DNA of 64,000 bases from Aquibium oceanicum (GCF_001889605.1 NZ_CP018171.1:2378501-2442500); one strand, 5' to 3'. Shown: positions 46,080 to 54,847, counted from the first letter of the stretch. Numbers and translations are program-made. The notes: generated from the sequence alone by a model not told the origin.

Positions 46080-46107
46080 ACACATGCATAAGTGTTCATG
46101 TGTTCAT
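46080..46107 (+). promoter_or_regulatory. Nested inverted and direct repeats upstream of the DUF2892-RND genes
   Basis: ACACATG (46080-46086) and CATGTGT (46097-46103) form a perfect 7-bp inverted repeat around 10 bases. Overlapping it, GTGTTCAT occurs twice in tandem (46092-46107). The cluster ends eight bases before the ribosome site of the DUF2892 gene, so it suits an operator, for example for an ArsR-type repressor. No regulator gene is adjacent. Confidence 0.5.
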
Positions 46108-46123
46108 TCAATGGAGATCCGCA

Positions 46124-46324
46124 ATGACACTCGATCGCTCCGTCCTCGCCTTCGCCGGCTTCATGGTGCTGCTCTCGGTCGCGCTGACCGTCTGGGTATC
46201 GCCGCTCTTCGTCTGGTTCACCGTCTTCATCGGCCTGAACCTGTTGCAGTCCTCCTTCACCGGGTTCTGCCCGGCGGCGGCCCTCTTCAAGCGGTTCGGC
46301 GTGAAGCCGGGCTGCGCCTTCTGA
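46124..46324 (+). CDS. DUF2892 (YgaP-like) small membrane protein
   Basis: 66-residue protein with two membrane segments (about residues 8-28 and 30-45) and the family tail SSFTGFCPAAALFKRFGVKPGC with its two Cys. This domain often occurs fused to or beside rhodanese and sulfide-oxidising proteins. GGAG lies seven bases before the ATG. It sits between sqr and the RND adaptor. Confidence 0.9.
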   Translation: MTLDRSVLAFAGFMVLLSVALTVWVSPLFVWFTVFIGLNLLQSSFTGFCPAAALFKRFGVKPGCAF

Positions 46325-46341
46325 GCGACTGGATCCCACCG

Positions 46342-47301
46342 ATGCGCATTCTCCTGACCATCGCGGCCGTGCTGGCGGCAAGCGTTGCCTTGGCCGAGCC
46401 CTATTCCGTCGAGCCGACCACCATCACCGAATGGAAGGCGGTTTACGGCCGCGTGGAAGCGCGCGATCTGGTGCCGGCGAGGGCTCGCATCGGTGGCACG
46501 GTGGTCGACCTCATCGTCACCGAAGGCGACGAGGTTGAGGCCGGACAGCGCATCGCCACCGTGCGCGACGACAAGATCGACTTCCAGGTCGCCGCGCTCG
46601 ACGCGCAGCTTCGTTCGCTGGAAGCGCAGCTTGCCAAGGCGCGCACGGAGCTCGAACGCGGCGAGACTCTGGTCAATCGCGGCATCGTCACTGCCCAGCG
46701 CCTCGACCAGCTGCGTACCGACGTGGAGGTGGCCGAGAACCAGATCGCCTCCACCCAGGCGCAACGTTCCGTCGTGGTCCAGCAGGGACAGGAAGGCGAC
46801 GTGCTGGCACCCGCGGCGGGCCGCATCCTCACCGTTCCGGTGACGCGCGGAGCGGTGATCATGCCGGGCGAGACGGTCGCAACGCTCGGCGGCGGTGGTT
46901 TCTTCCTGCGCCTCGCCATCCCCGAGCGGCACTCGGCTTCGCTTGCCGAGGGATCGACGATCGCCATCAACGCCGACGGCGAAGAGCTGGCCGGCCGCAT
47001 GGCCAAGATCTACCCGCAGATCGAGAACGGCCGCGTCGTCGCCGACGTCGAGGTTGACGGGCTCGATAACGCCTTCGTCGATGCGCGCGTGCTGGTCGAG
47101 GTACCGGTGGGCGAGCGGCAGGCGATCGTGGTTCCGCGCAGCGCAGTGGTCACGCGCTCGGGCATCGACTTCGTCACCGTCACCGAAGACGGCCGGCAGG
47201 TCGAACGCGCCGTCATCCTTGGCGAACCGCTGCGGGGCGATAGCGATGAGATCGAGATTCTGACCGGCCTCTCGGCCGGCGACTTGGTGCAAATCCCATG
47301 A
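46342..47301 (+). CDS. RND efflux pump periplasmic adaptor
   Basis: 319-residue membrane-fusion protein. A signal peptide (MRILLTIAAVLAASVALAEP) precedes a split lipoyl domain (ARIGGTVVDLIVTEGDEVEAGQ ... EGDVLAPAAGRILTVPVTRGAVIMPGE), a short alpha-helical hairpin (about residues 80-140) and beta-barrel and membrane-proximal domains. It joins the inner-membrane RND pump to an outer-membrane channel, which is not encoded here. Its stop overlaps the pump start (ATGA). Confidence 0.92.
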   Translation: MRILLTIAAVLAASVALAEPYSVEPTTITEWKAVYGRVEARDLVPARARIGGTVVDLIVTEGDEVEAGQRIATVRDDKIDFQVAALDAQLRSLEAQLAKARTELERGETLVNRGIVTAQRLDQLRTDVEVAENQIASTQAQRSVVVQQGQEGDVLAPAAGRILTVPVTRGAVIMPGETVATLGGGGFFLRLAIPERHSASLAEGSTIAINADGEELAGRMAKIYPQIENGRVVADVEVDGLDNAFVDARVLVEVPVGERQAIVVPRSAVVTRSGIDFVTVTEDGRQVERAVILGEPLRGDSDEIEILTGLSAGDLVQIP

Positions 47302-50300
47302 CATCTTCACAAAAGCCGCTCGGCATCGCGGGCGGCCTGACGCGAACCTTCATCGACTCGCCATTGACGCCGCTGTTCCTGATCGCAGCCTTCGCCTTCG
47401 GGCTCGTGGCGCTGATGACGCTGCCGCGCGAGGAGGAGCCGCAGATTTCCGTGCCCATGGTCGACATTCGCGTGAGCGCCGACGGGCTCAAGGCGGAAGA
47501 TGCGGTGAAGCTCGTCACCGAGCCGCTGGAGACGATCGTCAAGGGCATCGACGGCGTCGAGCACGTCTATTCGCAAAGCATGGACGACGGCGTGCTGGTG
47601 ACCGCCCGCTTCGTCGTCGGAACGTCGTCCGACGCCGCGGTGCTGCGCGTGCACGACAAGGTGCGCGCCAACATGGATATGATCCCCGTCGGCATCCCCG
47701 AGCCGCTGATCGTCGGGCGCGGCATTGACGACGTCGCGATCGTCTCCCTGACGCTCGCACCGAAGCCGGAAGCGGCCGACCGGATCACCGCCAACGATCT
47801 CACCCGCATCGCGCGCGAATTGCGCACCGAGGTGGCCAAGATCGACGATGTCGGGCTGACCTACCTCGTCGGCGAGACAAGCGAGCGCATCCGCGTTGCG
47901 CCCGATCCGCGCCGCCTGGCGCTCTACGGGATCACGCTGCAGCAACTGGCCGGCAAGGTGGAGAGCGCCAACCGCGTCTTTCCCGCCGGCCGGGTTCGCG
48001 ACGCGGGCGAGCAGATCATGGTGGTCGCCGGCGAGACGCTCAATTCGCCCTCCCAGATAGGCAATCTGCTCCTGACGGCCCGCGATGGCCGCCCGGTCTA
48101 TGTCCGCGACGTGGCCGATATCAGCTTCGCCGACGACGGCGAGGAGACCTACGTTTCGACCGTCTTGCGCGACGGCGACAGCCTGTCGCGGCTGCCATCT
48201 GTGACGCTGGCGGTGGCAAAGCGCGCCGGCTCCAACGCGGTGACCGTGGCCGAAGAGATCCTGCATCGGGTCGAGAGCCTCGAAGGCCAGCTGATCCCGG
48301 AAGAGATCGCTGTCGAGGTGACGCGCGACTACGGCGAGACGGCCAATGAGAAGGCGAACGAGCTTCTCTATCACCTGGGGCTGGCGACGGTGTCGATCAT
48401 CCTGCTCGTGTGGCTGGCGATCGGGCGTCGCGAGGCGCTGGTGGTCGCCGTCGTCATCCCGGTCACCATCCTGCTCACGCTCTTCGCCTCGCGCGTCATG
48501 GGATACACGCTGAACCGCGTGTCGCTCTTCGCGCTGATCTTTTCGATCGGCATTCTCGTCGACGACGCGATCGTGGTGATCGAGAACATCGCGCGCCACT
48601 GGGGCATGGGCGATGGGCGTGACCGCAAGCAGGCCGCGATCGAGGCGGTGGCCGAGGTCGGCAACCCGACCATCGTGGCGACGCTCACCGTCGTGGCGGC
48701 GCTGCTGCCGATGCTCTTCGTGTCTGGGATGATGGGTCCTTACATGAGCCCGATCCCGGCCAACGCCTCGGCCGCGATGATCTTTTCCTTCTTCGTGGCC
48801 GTGATGGTGACGCCCTGGCTGATGCTGAAGACGGCCGGCAAGGCGCCGCTCGCCGCGCATTCCGATCACGCCCACGGAGGCATGCTCGGCCGCCTCTATG
48901 CAATGGTGGCGCGGCCGATCCTCTCGTCGAAACTCGCCAGCTGGGCCTTCCTTCTCGTCGTGGGTGTGCTCACGCTGGGCTCGCTTGCGCTGTTCTACAC
49001 CAAGGATGTGACGGTCAAGCTCCTGCCCTTCGACAACAAGTCCGAACTCTCCGTCACCATCGACCTGCCGGAAGGCTCTTCCGTCGAGACGACGGACGCC
49101 GTGGCGCAGGCCGTGGCGGAAAAGGTGATGGAGTTTCCGGAGGTCCGCACCGTGCAGACGCATGCGGGCACGGCGGCACCCTTCAACTTCAACGGCCTCG
49201 TGCGGCATTCCTTCTACCGCACCGAGCCCCAGCAGGGCGAGGTCGCGATCAACCTCCTGCCGAAGGCGGAGCGCGACCGGTCGAGCCACGATATCGCGCT
49301 GGTCATCCGCGAGAGCCTGGCATCGCTCGACGTGCCCGAAGGGGCGAGCCTGAAGGTCGTGGAGCCGCCGCCCGGGCCGCCGGTGATGGCGACGCTGCTG
49401 GCCGAAATCTACGGTCCCGACGGCGAAACGCGGCGCCAGGTCGCGCAGAAGGTGGAGGCGGCGTTCCGCTCCGTTCCCTTCATCGTCGACGTCGACAATT
49501 CCTACGGCGAGCAGCCGCGCCGGCTGCGCACCACGATCTCCACCGACGACCTGGAATTCTTCCGGGTCGAGGAGGGCGACGTGTTCGACACCATCGCCAT
49601 CCTCAACGGCGGCCGGACCGTCGGCTATTCGCACCGCGGCGGCGGCCGGCAGCCGATTCCTATCCGGCTCGAGCGGCCCAAGGGCGACCGGACGCTGGAC
49701 GAGCGGTTCCTGACGACGCCGATCCCGGCCAACGTGCTGCCGGGCGACCGCGGCGTGGTGGAACTCGGCGACGTGGTGAAGGTGAGCGAGGACCGTGCGT
49801 CCTATCCCGTCTTCCGCCACAACGGCCGCGCGGCCGAGATGGTGACGGCCGAACTCGCCGGCGATTTCGAGGCGCCGCTCTACGGGATGCTCGCGGTGCA
49901 GGAGGCGATCGACGCGCAGGATTGGACCGGGCTGCCGAAGCCCGAAATCTCCCTGCACGGCCAGCCGCAGGACGAAACCGTCTCCACGCTCCTTTGGGAC
50001 GGCGAGTGGGAAGTGACCTGGGTGACCTTCCGGGACATGGGCGCGGCCTTCATGGTGGCGCTGCTCGGTATCTACATCCTGGTCGTGGCGCAATTCGGCT
50101 CGTTCAAGGTGCCGCTGGTCATCCTGACGCCGATCCCCCTGACCTTCATCGGCATTCTCGGCGGGCACTGGCTGTTCGGCGCGCCGTTCTCGGCCACCTC
50201 GATGATCGGCTTCATCGCGCTCGCAGGCATCATCGTGCGCAACTCGATCCTGCTGGTCGACTTCATCCGCCATGCGGGCGAGGAGGGCAGGCCGCTGACC

Positions 50301-50498
50301 GACGTGCTGATCGAGGCGGGCTCGATCCGCTTCAAGCCGATCCTGCTCACCGCGCTGGCGGCGATGATCGGCGCGGCAGTGATCCTGACCGACCCGATCT
50401 TCCAGGGACTGGCGATCTCGCTGCTCTTCGGCCTGGCGTCGTCGACCATCCTGACCGTGCTGGTCATCCCGGCGATCTACAGGGTGCTGCGGACCTGA
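47298..50498 (+). CDS. RND efflux transporter, inner-membrane pump
   Basis: 1066-residue proton-driven pump of the AcrB/MdtB-like superfamily with 12 membrane segments and two large periplasmic loops. The TM4 proton-relay pair is in FSIGILVDDAIVVIENIARHWG, and TM10 and later segments include GIIVRNSILLVDFIRHA. The overall HAE-type sequence suggests export of small organic or sulfur-containing compounds, but the substrate is unknown. It is translationally coupled to its adaptor by a 4-base overlap. The location behind sqr is notable. Confidence 0.93.
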   Translation: MTSSQKPLGIAGGLTRTFIDSPLTPLFLIAAFAFGLVALMTLPREEEPQISVPMVDIRVSADGLKAEDAVKLVTEPLETIVKGIDGVEHVYSQSMDDGVLVTARFVVGTSSDAAVLRVHDKVRANMDMIPVGIPEPLIVGRGIDDVAIVSLTLAPKPEAADRITANDLTRIARELRTEVAKIDDVGLTYLVGETSERIRVAPDPRRLALYGITLQQLAGKVESANRVFPAGRVRDAGEQIMVVAGETLNSPSQIGNLLLTARDGRPVYVRDVADISFADDGEETYVSTVLRDGDSLSRLPSVTLAVAKRAGSNAVTVAEEILHRVESLEGQLIPEEIAVEVTRDYGETANEKANELLYHLGLATVSIILLVWLAIGRREALVVAVVIPVTILLTLFASRVMGYTLNRVSLFALIFSIGILVDDAIVVIENIARHWGMGDGRDRKQAAIEAVAEVGNPTIVATLTVVAALLPMLFVSGMMGPYMSPIPANASAAMIFSFFVAVMVTPWLMLKTAGKAPLAAHSDHAHGGMLGRLYAMVARPILSSKLASWAFLLVVGVLTLGSLALFYTKDVTVKLLPFDNKSELSVTIDLPEGSSVETTDAVAQAVAEKVMEFPEVRTVQTHAGTAAPFNFNGLVRHSFYRTEPQQGEVAINLLPKAERDRSSHDIALVIRESLASLDVPEGASLKVVEPPPGPPVMATLLAEIYGPDGETRRQVAQKVEAAFRSVPFIVDVDNSYGEQPRRLRTTISTDDLEFFRVEEGDVFDTIAILNGGRTVGYSHRGGGRQPIPIRLERPKGDRTLDERFLTTPIPANVLPGDRGVVELGDVVKVSEDRASYPVFRHNGRAAEMVTAELAGDFEAPLYGMLAVQEAIDAQDWTGLPKPEISLHGQPQDETVSTLLWDGEWEVTWVTFRDMGAAFMVALLGIYILVVAQFGSFKVPLVILTPIPLTFIGILGGHWLFGAPFSATSMIGFIALAGIIVRNSILLVDFIRHAGEEGRPLTDVLIEAGSIRFKPILLTALAAMIGAAVILTDPIFQGLAISLLFGLASSTILTVLVIPAIYRVLRT

Positions 50499-50597
50499 GC
50501 GCCCGGCGTCCGCACTTCGCGGGCGACCCGGACGATCGGGCCGCCGGCGATTGTCTCGGACTGGGCGGGCCCTGAGACAGGGACGTCCAGGTCACCC

Positions 50598-51002
50598 CTA
50601 CACCACCGCCGTCGCCTCGATCTCCACCTTCGCCCGGTCCTCGACCAGCGCGACGACCTGGACCATGGTCATGGCGGGGAAGTGCTTGCCCATCACCGCG
50701 CGGTAGGCGTCGCCGAGTTCTGGCAGGCGGGCGAGGTATTCGCGTTTGTCGGTGACGAACCAGGTCATGCGAACGACGTGGCGGGGTTCGGCGCCGGCTT
50801 CGGCCAGCACGGCGGCGATGTTTTCCAGCGCCTGTCGAACCTGGCCGATAAAATCGTCGGTCTCGAACACCTGGTCGCCGTTCCAGCCGATCTGGCCGCC
50901 GATCCATACGGTGCGGCCCTCCGCGATCATGCCGTTGGCGTAGCCCTTGGCGGGCTTCCAGCTGGACGGGTGCAATTCCCGGTGAGGGGACGGGTTGGAC
51001 AT
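50598..51002 (-). CDS. Rid-family (RidA/YjgF) protein lacking the catalytic Arg
   Basis: 134-residue protein of the Rid superfamily, whose canonical members hydrolyse reactive enamines and imines. The fold blocks are present (YANGMIAEGRTVWIGGQIGWN, VRQALENIAAVLAEAGAE, VVRMTWFVTDKREY, KVEIEATAVV). Where RidA has the carboxylate-binding Arg of FPARS, this protein reads FPAMT, so it probably belongs to one of the Rid subgroups without that residue and its reaction may differ. It is the last gene of the minus-strand tryptophan/aminobenzoate locus. Confidence 0.85.
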   Translation of the reverse strand: MSNPSPHRELHPSSWKPAKGYANGMIAEGRTVWIGGQIGWNGDQVFETDDFIGQVRQALENIAAVLAEAGAEPRHVVRMTWFVTDKREYLARLPELGDAYRAVMGKHFPAMTMVQVVALVEDRAKVEIEATAVV

Positions 51003-51015
51003 GGGTTTCCTCCTG

Positions 51016-51699
51016 TCACACGCCGAGATATCGGTCGCGAATGTCTTCCGAGAGGTCGCGCGGAAGGCCGTCCCACACGGTGCGGCCCTTCTCGATGATG
51101 GTGCAGCGGTCGGCCACCGGAAGCAGTTCCGCCATGGTCTTGTCGACGACCAGGATCGACTGACCCTCCTCCTTGAGCGCGCGGATCGAGGCCCAGATGT
51201 CGTGGCGGATGACGGGGGCGAGCCCCTCCGTCGCCTCGTCGAGGATCAGGAGGCGCGGATTGGTCATCAGCGCGCGGCCAATCGCCAGCATCTGCTGCTC
51301 CCCGCCCGACAGCGTGCTGGCGAACTGGCCCCGGCGCTCGGCAAGGCGCGGAAAGAGTTCCTCGACGCGCGCAAGCGTCCACTTGCCCGGGCGGGCGGCG
51401 GCCACGAGGTTTTCCTCCACGGTCAGATTGGGGAAGCAGCGGCGGCCTTCCGGCACCAGCCCGACTCCCAGGCGCGCGACGCGGAAGGCGCGCATGCCGG
51501 CGAGGTCGCGGCCGCCAAAGCGCACCGCGCCGGCACGCGGCGGGTTGAGCCGGCAGATCGAGCGGATGGTCGTGGTCTTGCCCATCCCGTTGCGCCCCAT
51601 CAGCGCCACGACCTCGCCGTCGTCGACGCGAAGATCGACGCCGAACAGCGCCTGGCTGGCGCCGTAGAAGGTTTCGATGGCGGAGACCTCAAGGAGCAT
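51016..51699 (-). CDS. livF: Liv/HAAT-type ABC transporter ATP-binding protein LivF
   Basis: 227-residue ATPase of the hydrophobic amino acid transporter family. Walker A is GRNGMGKTT, the signature LSGGEQQML and Walker B LLILDEATEGLAPVI, with the LivF-type VPEGRRCFPNLTVEENL. GGAG precedes the ATG at 51699. The transported compound is not fixed by sequence; the neighbouring degradation genes make an aromatic compound such as tryptophan, kynurenine or aminobenzoate plausible. A RIME-like repeat separates it from livG. Confidence 0.92.
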   Translation of the reverse strand: MLLEVSAIETFYGASQALFGVDLRVDDGEVVALMGRNGMGKTTTIRSICRLNPPRAGAVRFGGRDLAGMRAFRVARLGVGLVPEGRRCFPNLTVEENLVAAARPGKWTLARVEELFPRLAERRGQFASTLSGGEQQMLAIGRALMTNPRLLILDEATEGLAPVIRHDIWASIRALKEEGQSILVVDKTMAELLPVADRCTIIEKGRTVWDGLPRDLSEDIRDRYLGV

Positions 51700-51781
51700 G
51701 GGGGGCTCCGGGGATTTTTTGATATCGGATCGGGAAATGGGTTTGTTGATACCCGGTTCGCGTTTTGGCGCGGATAATTCG

Positions 51782-51938
51782 GAAGCACCCCCACTCCGGC
51801 CCTTCGGGCCACCTCTCCCCCTGCCCGGGGGAGAGGAAGTGCCAGTCGGGAAGCCCGCGGGGCTCGTCCAGCCCGGTTTCCTCTCCCCCGGGCAGGGGGA
51901 GAGGTGGCTCGCGAAGCGAGACGGAGTGGGGGTGCTTC
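51782..51938. repeat. RIME-like palindromic intergenic element
   Basis: A 157-bp inverted-repeat element. Outer arms of 17 bases (51782-51798 and 51922-51938) and inner arms of 29 bases (51810-51838 and 51878-51906) are perfect complements; each inner arm is itself a palindrome (CTCTCCCCC...GGGGGAGAG). Only a short unique centre remains. The look is that of the rhizobial intergenic mosaic (RIME) family, a non-autonomous repeat. It occupies most of the 318-base livF-livG spacer and carries no gene. Confidence 0.8.
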
Positions 51939-52017
51939 GCCTCGCGCGGAGGCAGAGGTTTGCGTACCGCGACAAAGTGAGACTGCTTCCCGCGAGGTGA
52001 GGGCATGGCGAAGTCCA

Positions 52018-52767
52018 TCACGCTTCCTCCCCCAGATAGGCGCGGCGGACTTCGGGATCGGTGCGGACCTCGTCGACCGTGCCGGTGGCGATGATACGGC
52101 CGTAGACCAGCACCGAGATGCGGTCGGCGAGCGCGAAGACGGCGTCCATGTCGTGCTCGACGAGCAGGATCGGCGCTTCGTGGCGCAGCGCGTCGAGAAA
52201 GCCGGTGAGGGTCTTCGAGCCTTCCGAATCCATGCCGGCCATGGGTTCGTCGAGCAGGAAGGTTTTTGAGCCGAGCGCCAGCGCGATGGCGATCTCGAGC
52301 TGGCGACGCTCGCCGTGCGAGAGTTCGCCGGCCGGGATTTCGGCGCGATCGGCGAGGCCGACGCGTTCCAGCATCGCCATCGCGGGTTCGGTGAGCGAGC
52401 GGTCGCCCATGACCGGGCGGAAGAAGCGGAAGCTGGTGCCTTGCCTCGCCTGGACGGCCAGCATGACGTTGCGCAGGGCGGAGAATTCCGGCGTCAGCGA
52501 GGAGATCTGGAAGGTGCGGCCGAGCCCGAGCCGCGTGCGTTCCGGAACGCCGAGCCCGCCGATGTCGCGGCCAAGGAAGCGGATAGTGCCGGCGCTCGGC
52601 TTCAGCGTCCCCGCGATCTGGTGGATCAGGGTCGACTTGCCGGCGCCGTTGGGGCCGATCAGCGCATGAATCTCGCCGGGCCGCAGGTTAAGGCTGACGT
52701 CGTCGGTGGCGCGCAGAGCGCCGAAATGCTTCGACAGGTTGCGGATTTCCAGGATCGGCTCAGCCAT
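52018..52767 (-). CDS. livG: Liv/HAAT-type ABC transporter ATP-binding protein LivG
   Basis: 249-residue ATPase that partners LivF. Walker A is GPNGAGKST, the signature LSHGERRQLEIA (LivG-type), Walker B KTFLLDEPMAGMD, and the H-loop LLVEHDMDAVFALAD. The start overlaps the livM end by eight bases, so the permease and ATPase genes are translationally coupled. Confidence 0.94.
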   Translation of the reverse strand: MAEPILEIRNLSKHFGALRATDDVSLNLRPGEIHALIGPNGAGKSTLIHQIAGTLKPSAGTIRFLGRDIGGLGVPERTRLGLGRTFQISSLTPEFSALRNVMLAVQARQGTSFRFFRPVMGDRSLTEPAMAMLERVGLADRAEIPAGELSHGERRQLEIAIALALGSKTFLLDEPMAGMDSEGSKTLTGFLDALRHEAPILLVEHDMDAVFALADRISVLVYGRIIATGTVDEVRTDPEVRRAYLGEEA

Positions 52768-53731
52768 GGCGCACCTTCCCCGCGGCGAGGCCGACGATGC
52801 CGCCGCGCGCGAAAAGCACGACCCCGAGCAGGATCAGGCCGAGGAAGAACTGCCAGCGTTCTGTCACCCCTCCGAGGAAGAATTCCAGCACGACGTAGAG
52901 CATGGCGCCCGCGATGGGCCCGCAAAGCCGGCCGACGCCGCCCAGGATGATGAGCACGATCAGTTCGCCCGACATGTGCCAGGACAGCATGGAAGGGCTG
53001 ACGAAGCGGTTCAGGTCAGCGAAGAGCGCGCCGGCCACCCCGGTGATCATGCCCGATATGACGAAGGCCGCGAGCCGGATCCGATAGGGCGCGATGCCGA
53101 CGGTCGCCAGCCGCGCCTCGTTCTGCCGCGCCGCCTGCAGCGCCGCGCCGAAGCGGGCGTCGCGGAACACGGCGAAGAGCACAAGCGCCACGAGGAGCAG
53201 CGCGTAGCAGACGAAGAAGAAGTGCAGGCCGTTCAGCGTGTTGAGGCCCGGGAAGGCGTTGCGCACGTAGATCGACAGGCCGTCCTCGCCGCCATAGGCC
53301 GGCCAGGAGATGGCGAAATAGTAGATCATCTGCGCGAAGGCGAGCGTGATCATGATGAAGTAGACGCCCGACGTCCTGAGGCTGATCGCGCCGATGGCGA
53401 GGGCGGCGATACCGGAGGCGGCGAGCGCCACCAGCCAGATCACCGGCATCGACTTGGAGCCGGTCCAGCCGAAGGCCAGCGGCTCCATGTTGAAGGCGTG
53501 CGTGGCGAGGATGCCGGCGGCGTACCCGCCGATGCCGAAGAAAGCGGCGTGGCCGAAGGAGACGAGCCCGCCCAGCCCGAGCGCGAAGTTGAGGCCCACC
53601 GCGCCCAGCGCAAGGATCGCCATGCGGGTCGCGAGCGTGACGTAGAAGGGCTCGTCGCCGGCCGTGGCGGCAAGCGGGATCGCCAGCAGCAGAAGCAGGA
53701 GCAGGGCGTTGACGATATTCTCGCGGCTCAT
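52760..53731 (-). CDS. livM: Liv/HAAT-type ABC permease LivM
   Basis: About 323-residue membrane permease with eight to ten hydrophobic segments and the family blocks ALGLNFALGLGGLVSFGHAAF-like GAVGLNFALGLGGLVSFG, LRTSGVYFIMITLAFAQM and RFGAALQAARQNEARLATVGI. The ATG at 53731 is favoured by GAGG eight bases upstream; the GTG at 53740 directly after the livH stop is less well placed. Confidence 0.93.
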   Translation of the reverse strand: MSRENIVNALLLLLLLAIPLAATAGDEPFYVTLATRMAILALGAVGLNFALGLGGLVSFGHAAFFGIGGYAAGILATHAFNMEPLAFGWTGSKSMPVIWLVALAASGIAALAIGAISLRTSGVYFIMITLAFAQMIYYFAISWPAYGGEDGLSIYVRNAFPGLNTLNGLHFFFVCYALLLVALVLFAVFRDARFGAALQAARQNEARLATVGIAPYRIRLAAFVISGMITGVAGALFADLNRFVSPSMLSWHMSGELIVLIILGGVGRLCGPIAGAMLYVVLEFFLGGVTERWQFFLGLILLGVVLFARGGIVGLAAGKVRHG

Positions 53732-53741
53732 GGCGGGCACC

Positions 53742-54662
53742 TCAGCCGGCTGCCGCGAAGAGGCCGCGCGGGCGGATCGCCAGCACCAGTGCCATGAAGA
53801 CGTAGATCAGCATGGAGGCGAGCGCGGCACCGATCGAGGCGGCGGCCGAGGGCCCCATGAAGGCGGCGAGTGCTGCCGGCAGGAGGAAGCGTCCGAGCGT
53901 GTCGATCAGGCCGACGAGGATCGCGCCCACCAAGGCGCCCTTGATGGAGCCGATGCCGCCGATGACGATGACCACGAAGGCAAGGATCAGCACCGGCTCG
54001 CCCATGCCGACCTGTACGGATTGCAGCGCGCCGACCATGGCGCCGGCGAGACCCGCGAGTGCCGCGCCCAGCGCGAAGACGACGGTGTAGAGCGTGCGGA
54101 TGTCGACGCCGAGCGCGCCGATCATCTCGCGGTCGCTCTCGCCGGCGCGGATGCGCATGCCGAGCCGGGTGCGGGAGATCAGCAAATAGAGCCCGATGGC
54201 GACGAGGATGCCGACGCCGATGATGGCGAGCCTGTAGAGCGGATACTGCGCGCCGCCGGGGATGGGCACCGCGCCCGCCAGAAGCGGCGGGATGTTGAGA
54301 TAGAGCGGGAAGGAGCCGAAGAGCCAGCGCGTGCCTTCCGAAAAGACGAGGATCAGCGCGAACGTCGCCAGCACCTGGTCGAGATGGTCTCGGTCGTAGA
54401 GCCGGCGGATCACCGTTATCTCCACAATGGCACCGGCCGCGGCAGCCGCCGCCAGGCTCGCCACCAGCCCCAGCCAGAACGAGCCGGTCCACGCCGCCAC
54501 CGTCGCGCAGGCGAAGGCGCCGACCATGTAGAGCGAGCCATGGGCGAGGTTGATCAGGCCCATCACGCCGAAGATCAGCGTCAGTCCGGCCGCCATCAGG
54601 AACAGCATGACGCCGAACTGGAGGCCGTTGAGAGTCTGCTCGATGAGGAGGGCGGTTTGCAC
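53742..54662 (-). CDS. livH: Liv/HAAT-type ABC permease LivH
   Basis: 306-residue membrane permease, partner of LivM. It has the typical start LNGLQFGVMLFLMAAGLTLIFG, GLINLAHGSLYMVGAF, the EAA-like RAGESDREMIGALGVDIRTLY and GGIGSIKGALVGA. The start codon is GTG (54660-54662) with GGGGAC upstream. A second RIME-like repeat lies between it and livK. Confidence 0.93.
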   Translation of the reverse strand: MQTALLIEQTLNGLQFGVMLFLMAAGLTLIFGVMGLINLAHGSLYMVGAFACATVAAWTGSFWLGLVASLAAAAAAGAIVEITVIRRLYDRDHLDQVLATFALILVFSEGTRWLFGSFPLYLNIPPLLAGAVPIPGGAQYPLYRLAIIGVGILVAIGLYLLISRTRLGMRIRAGESDREMIGALGVDIRTLYTVVFALGAALAGLAGAMVGALQSVQVGMGEPVLILAFVVIVIGGIGSIKGALVGAILVGLIDTLGRFLLPAALAAFMGPSAAASIGAALASMLIYVFMALVLAIRPRGLFAAAG

Positions 54663-54695
54663 GCGTCGGTCCCCGGACCGCGAGGATTGGCAATC

Positions 54696-54841
54696 CCTTC
54701 TCCCCGGTCACGGGGAGAAGGTGGCCCGAAGGGCCGGATGAGGGGCAGGATTGCTTGCAAAGGGTCAGCCGTGGAGCGCTTGCCGCGCCCGATGCCCCTC
54801 AACACCCTGCCGGGACCTTCTCCCCGCGAGCGGGGAGAAGG
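54696..54841. repeat. Second RIME-like palindromic element
   Basis: Two similar hairpins, each with 11-bp arms CCTTCTCCCCG/CGGGGAGAAGG (54696-54706 with 54711-54721, and 54816-54826 with 54831-54841), flank a unique centre with a further 9-bp complementary pair (54739-54747 and 54793-54801). The whole forms one inverted-repeat unit of 146 bases with the look of rhizobial RIME elements. It fills the livH-livK spacer and may shape the mRNA 3' end of livK. Confidence 0.75.
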
Positions 54842-54847
54842 AGGCGA

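Noticed and set aside
47307-50273. Minus-strand open frame of about 990 codons antisense to the RND pump
   Set aside because: A shadow of the pump gene; rich in His, Arg and Asp with no domain.
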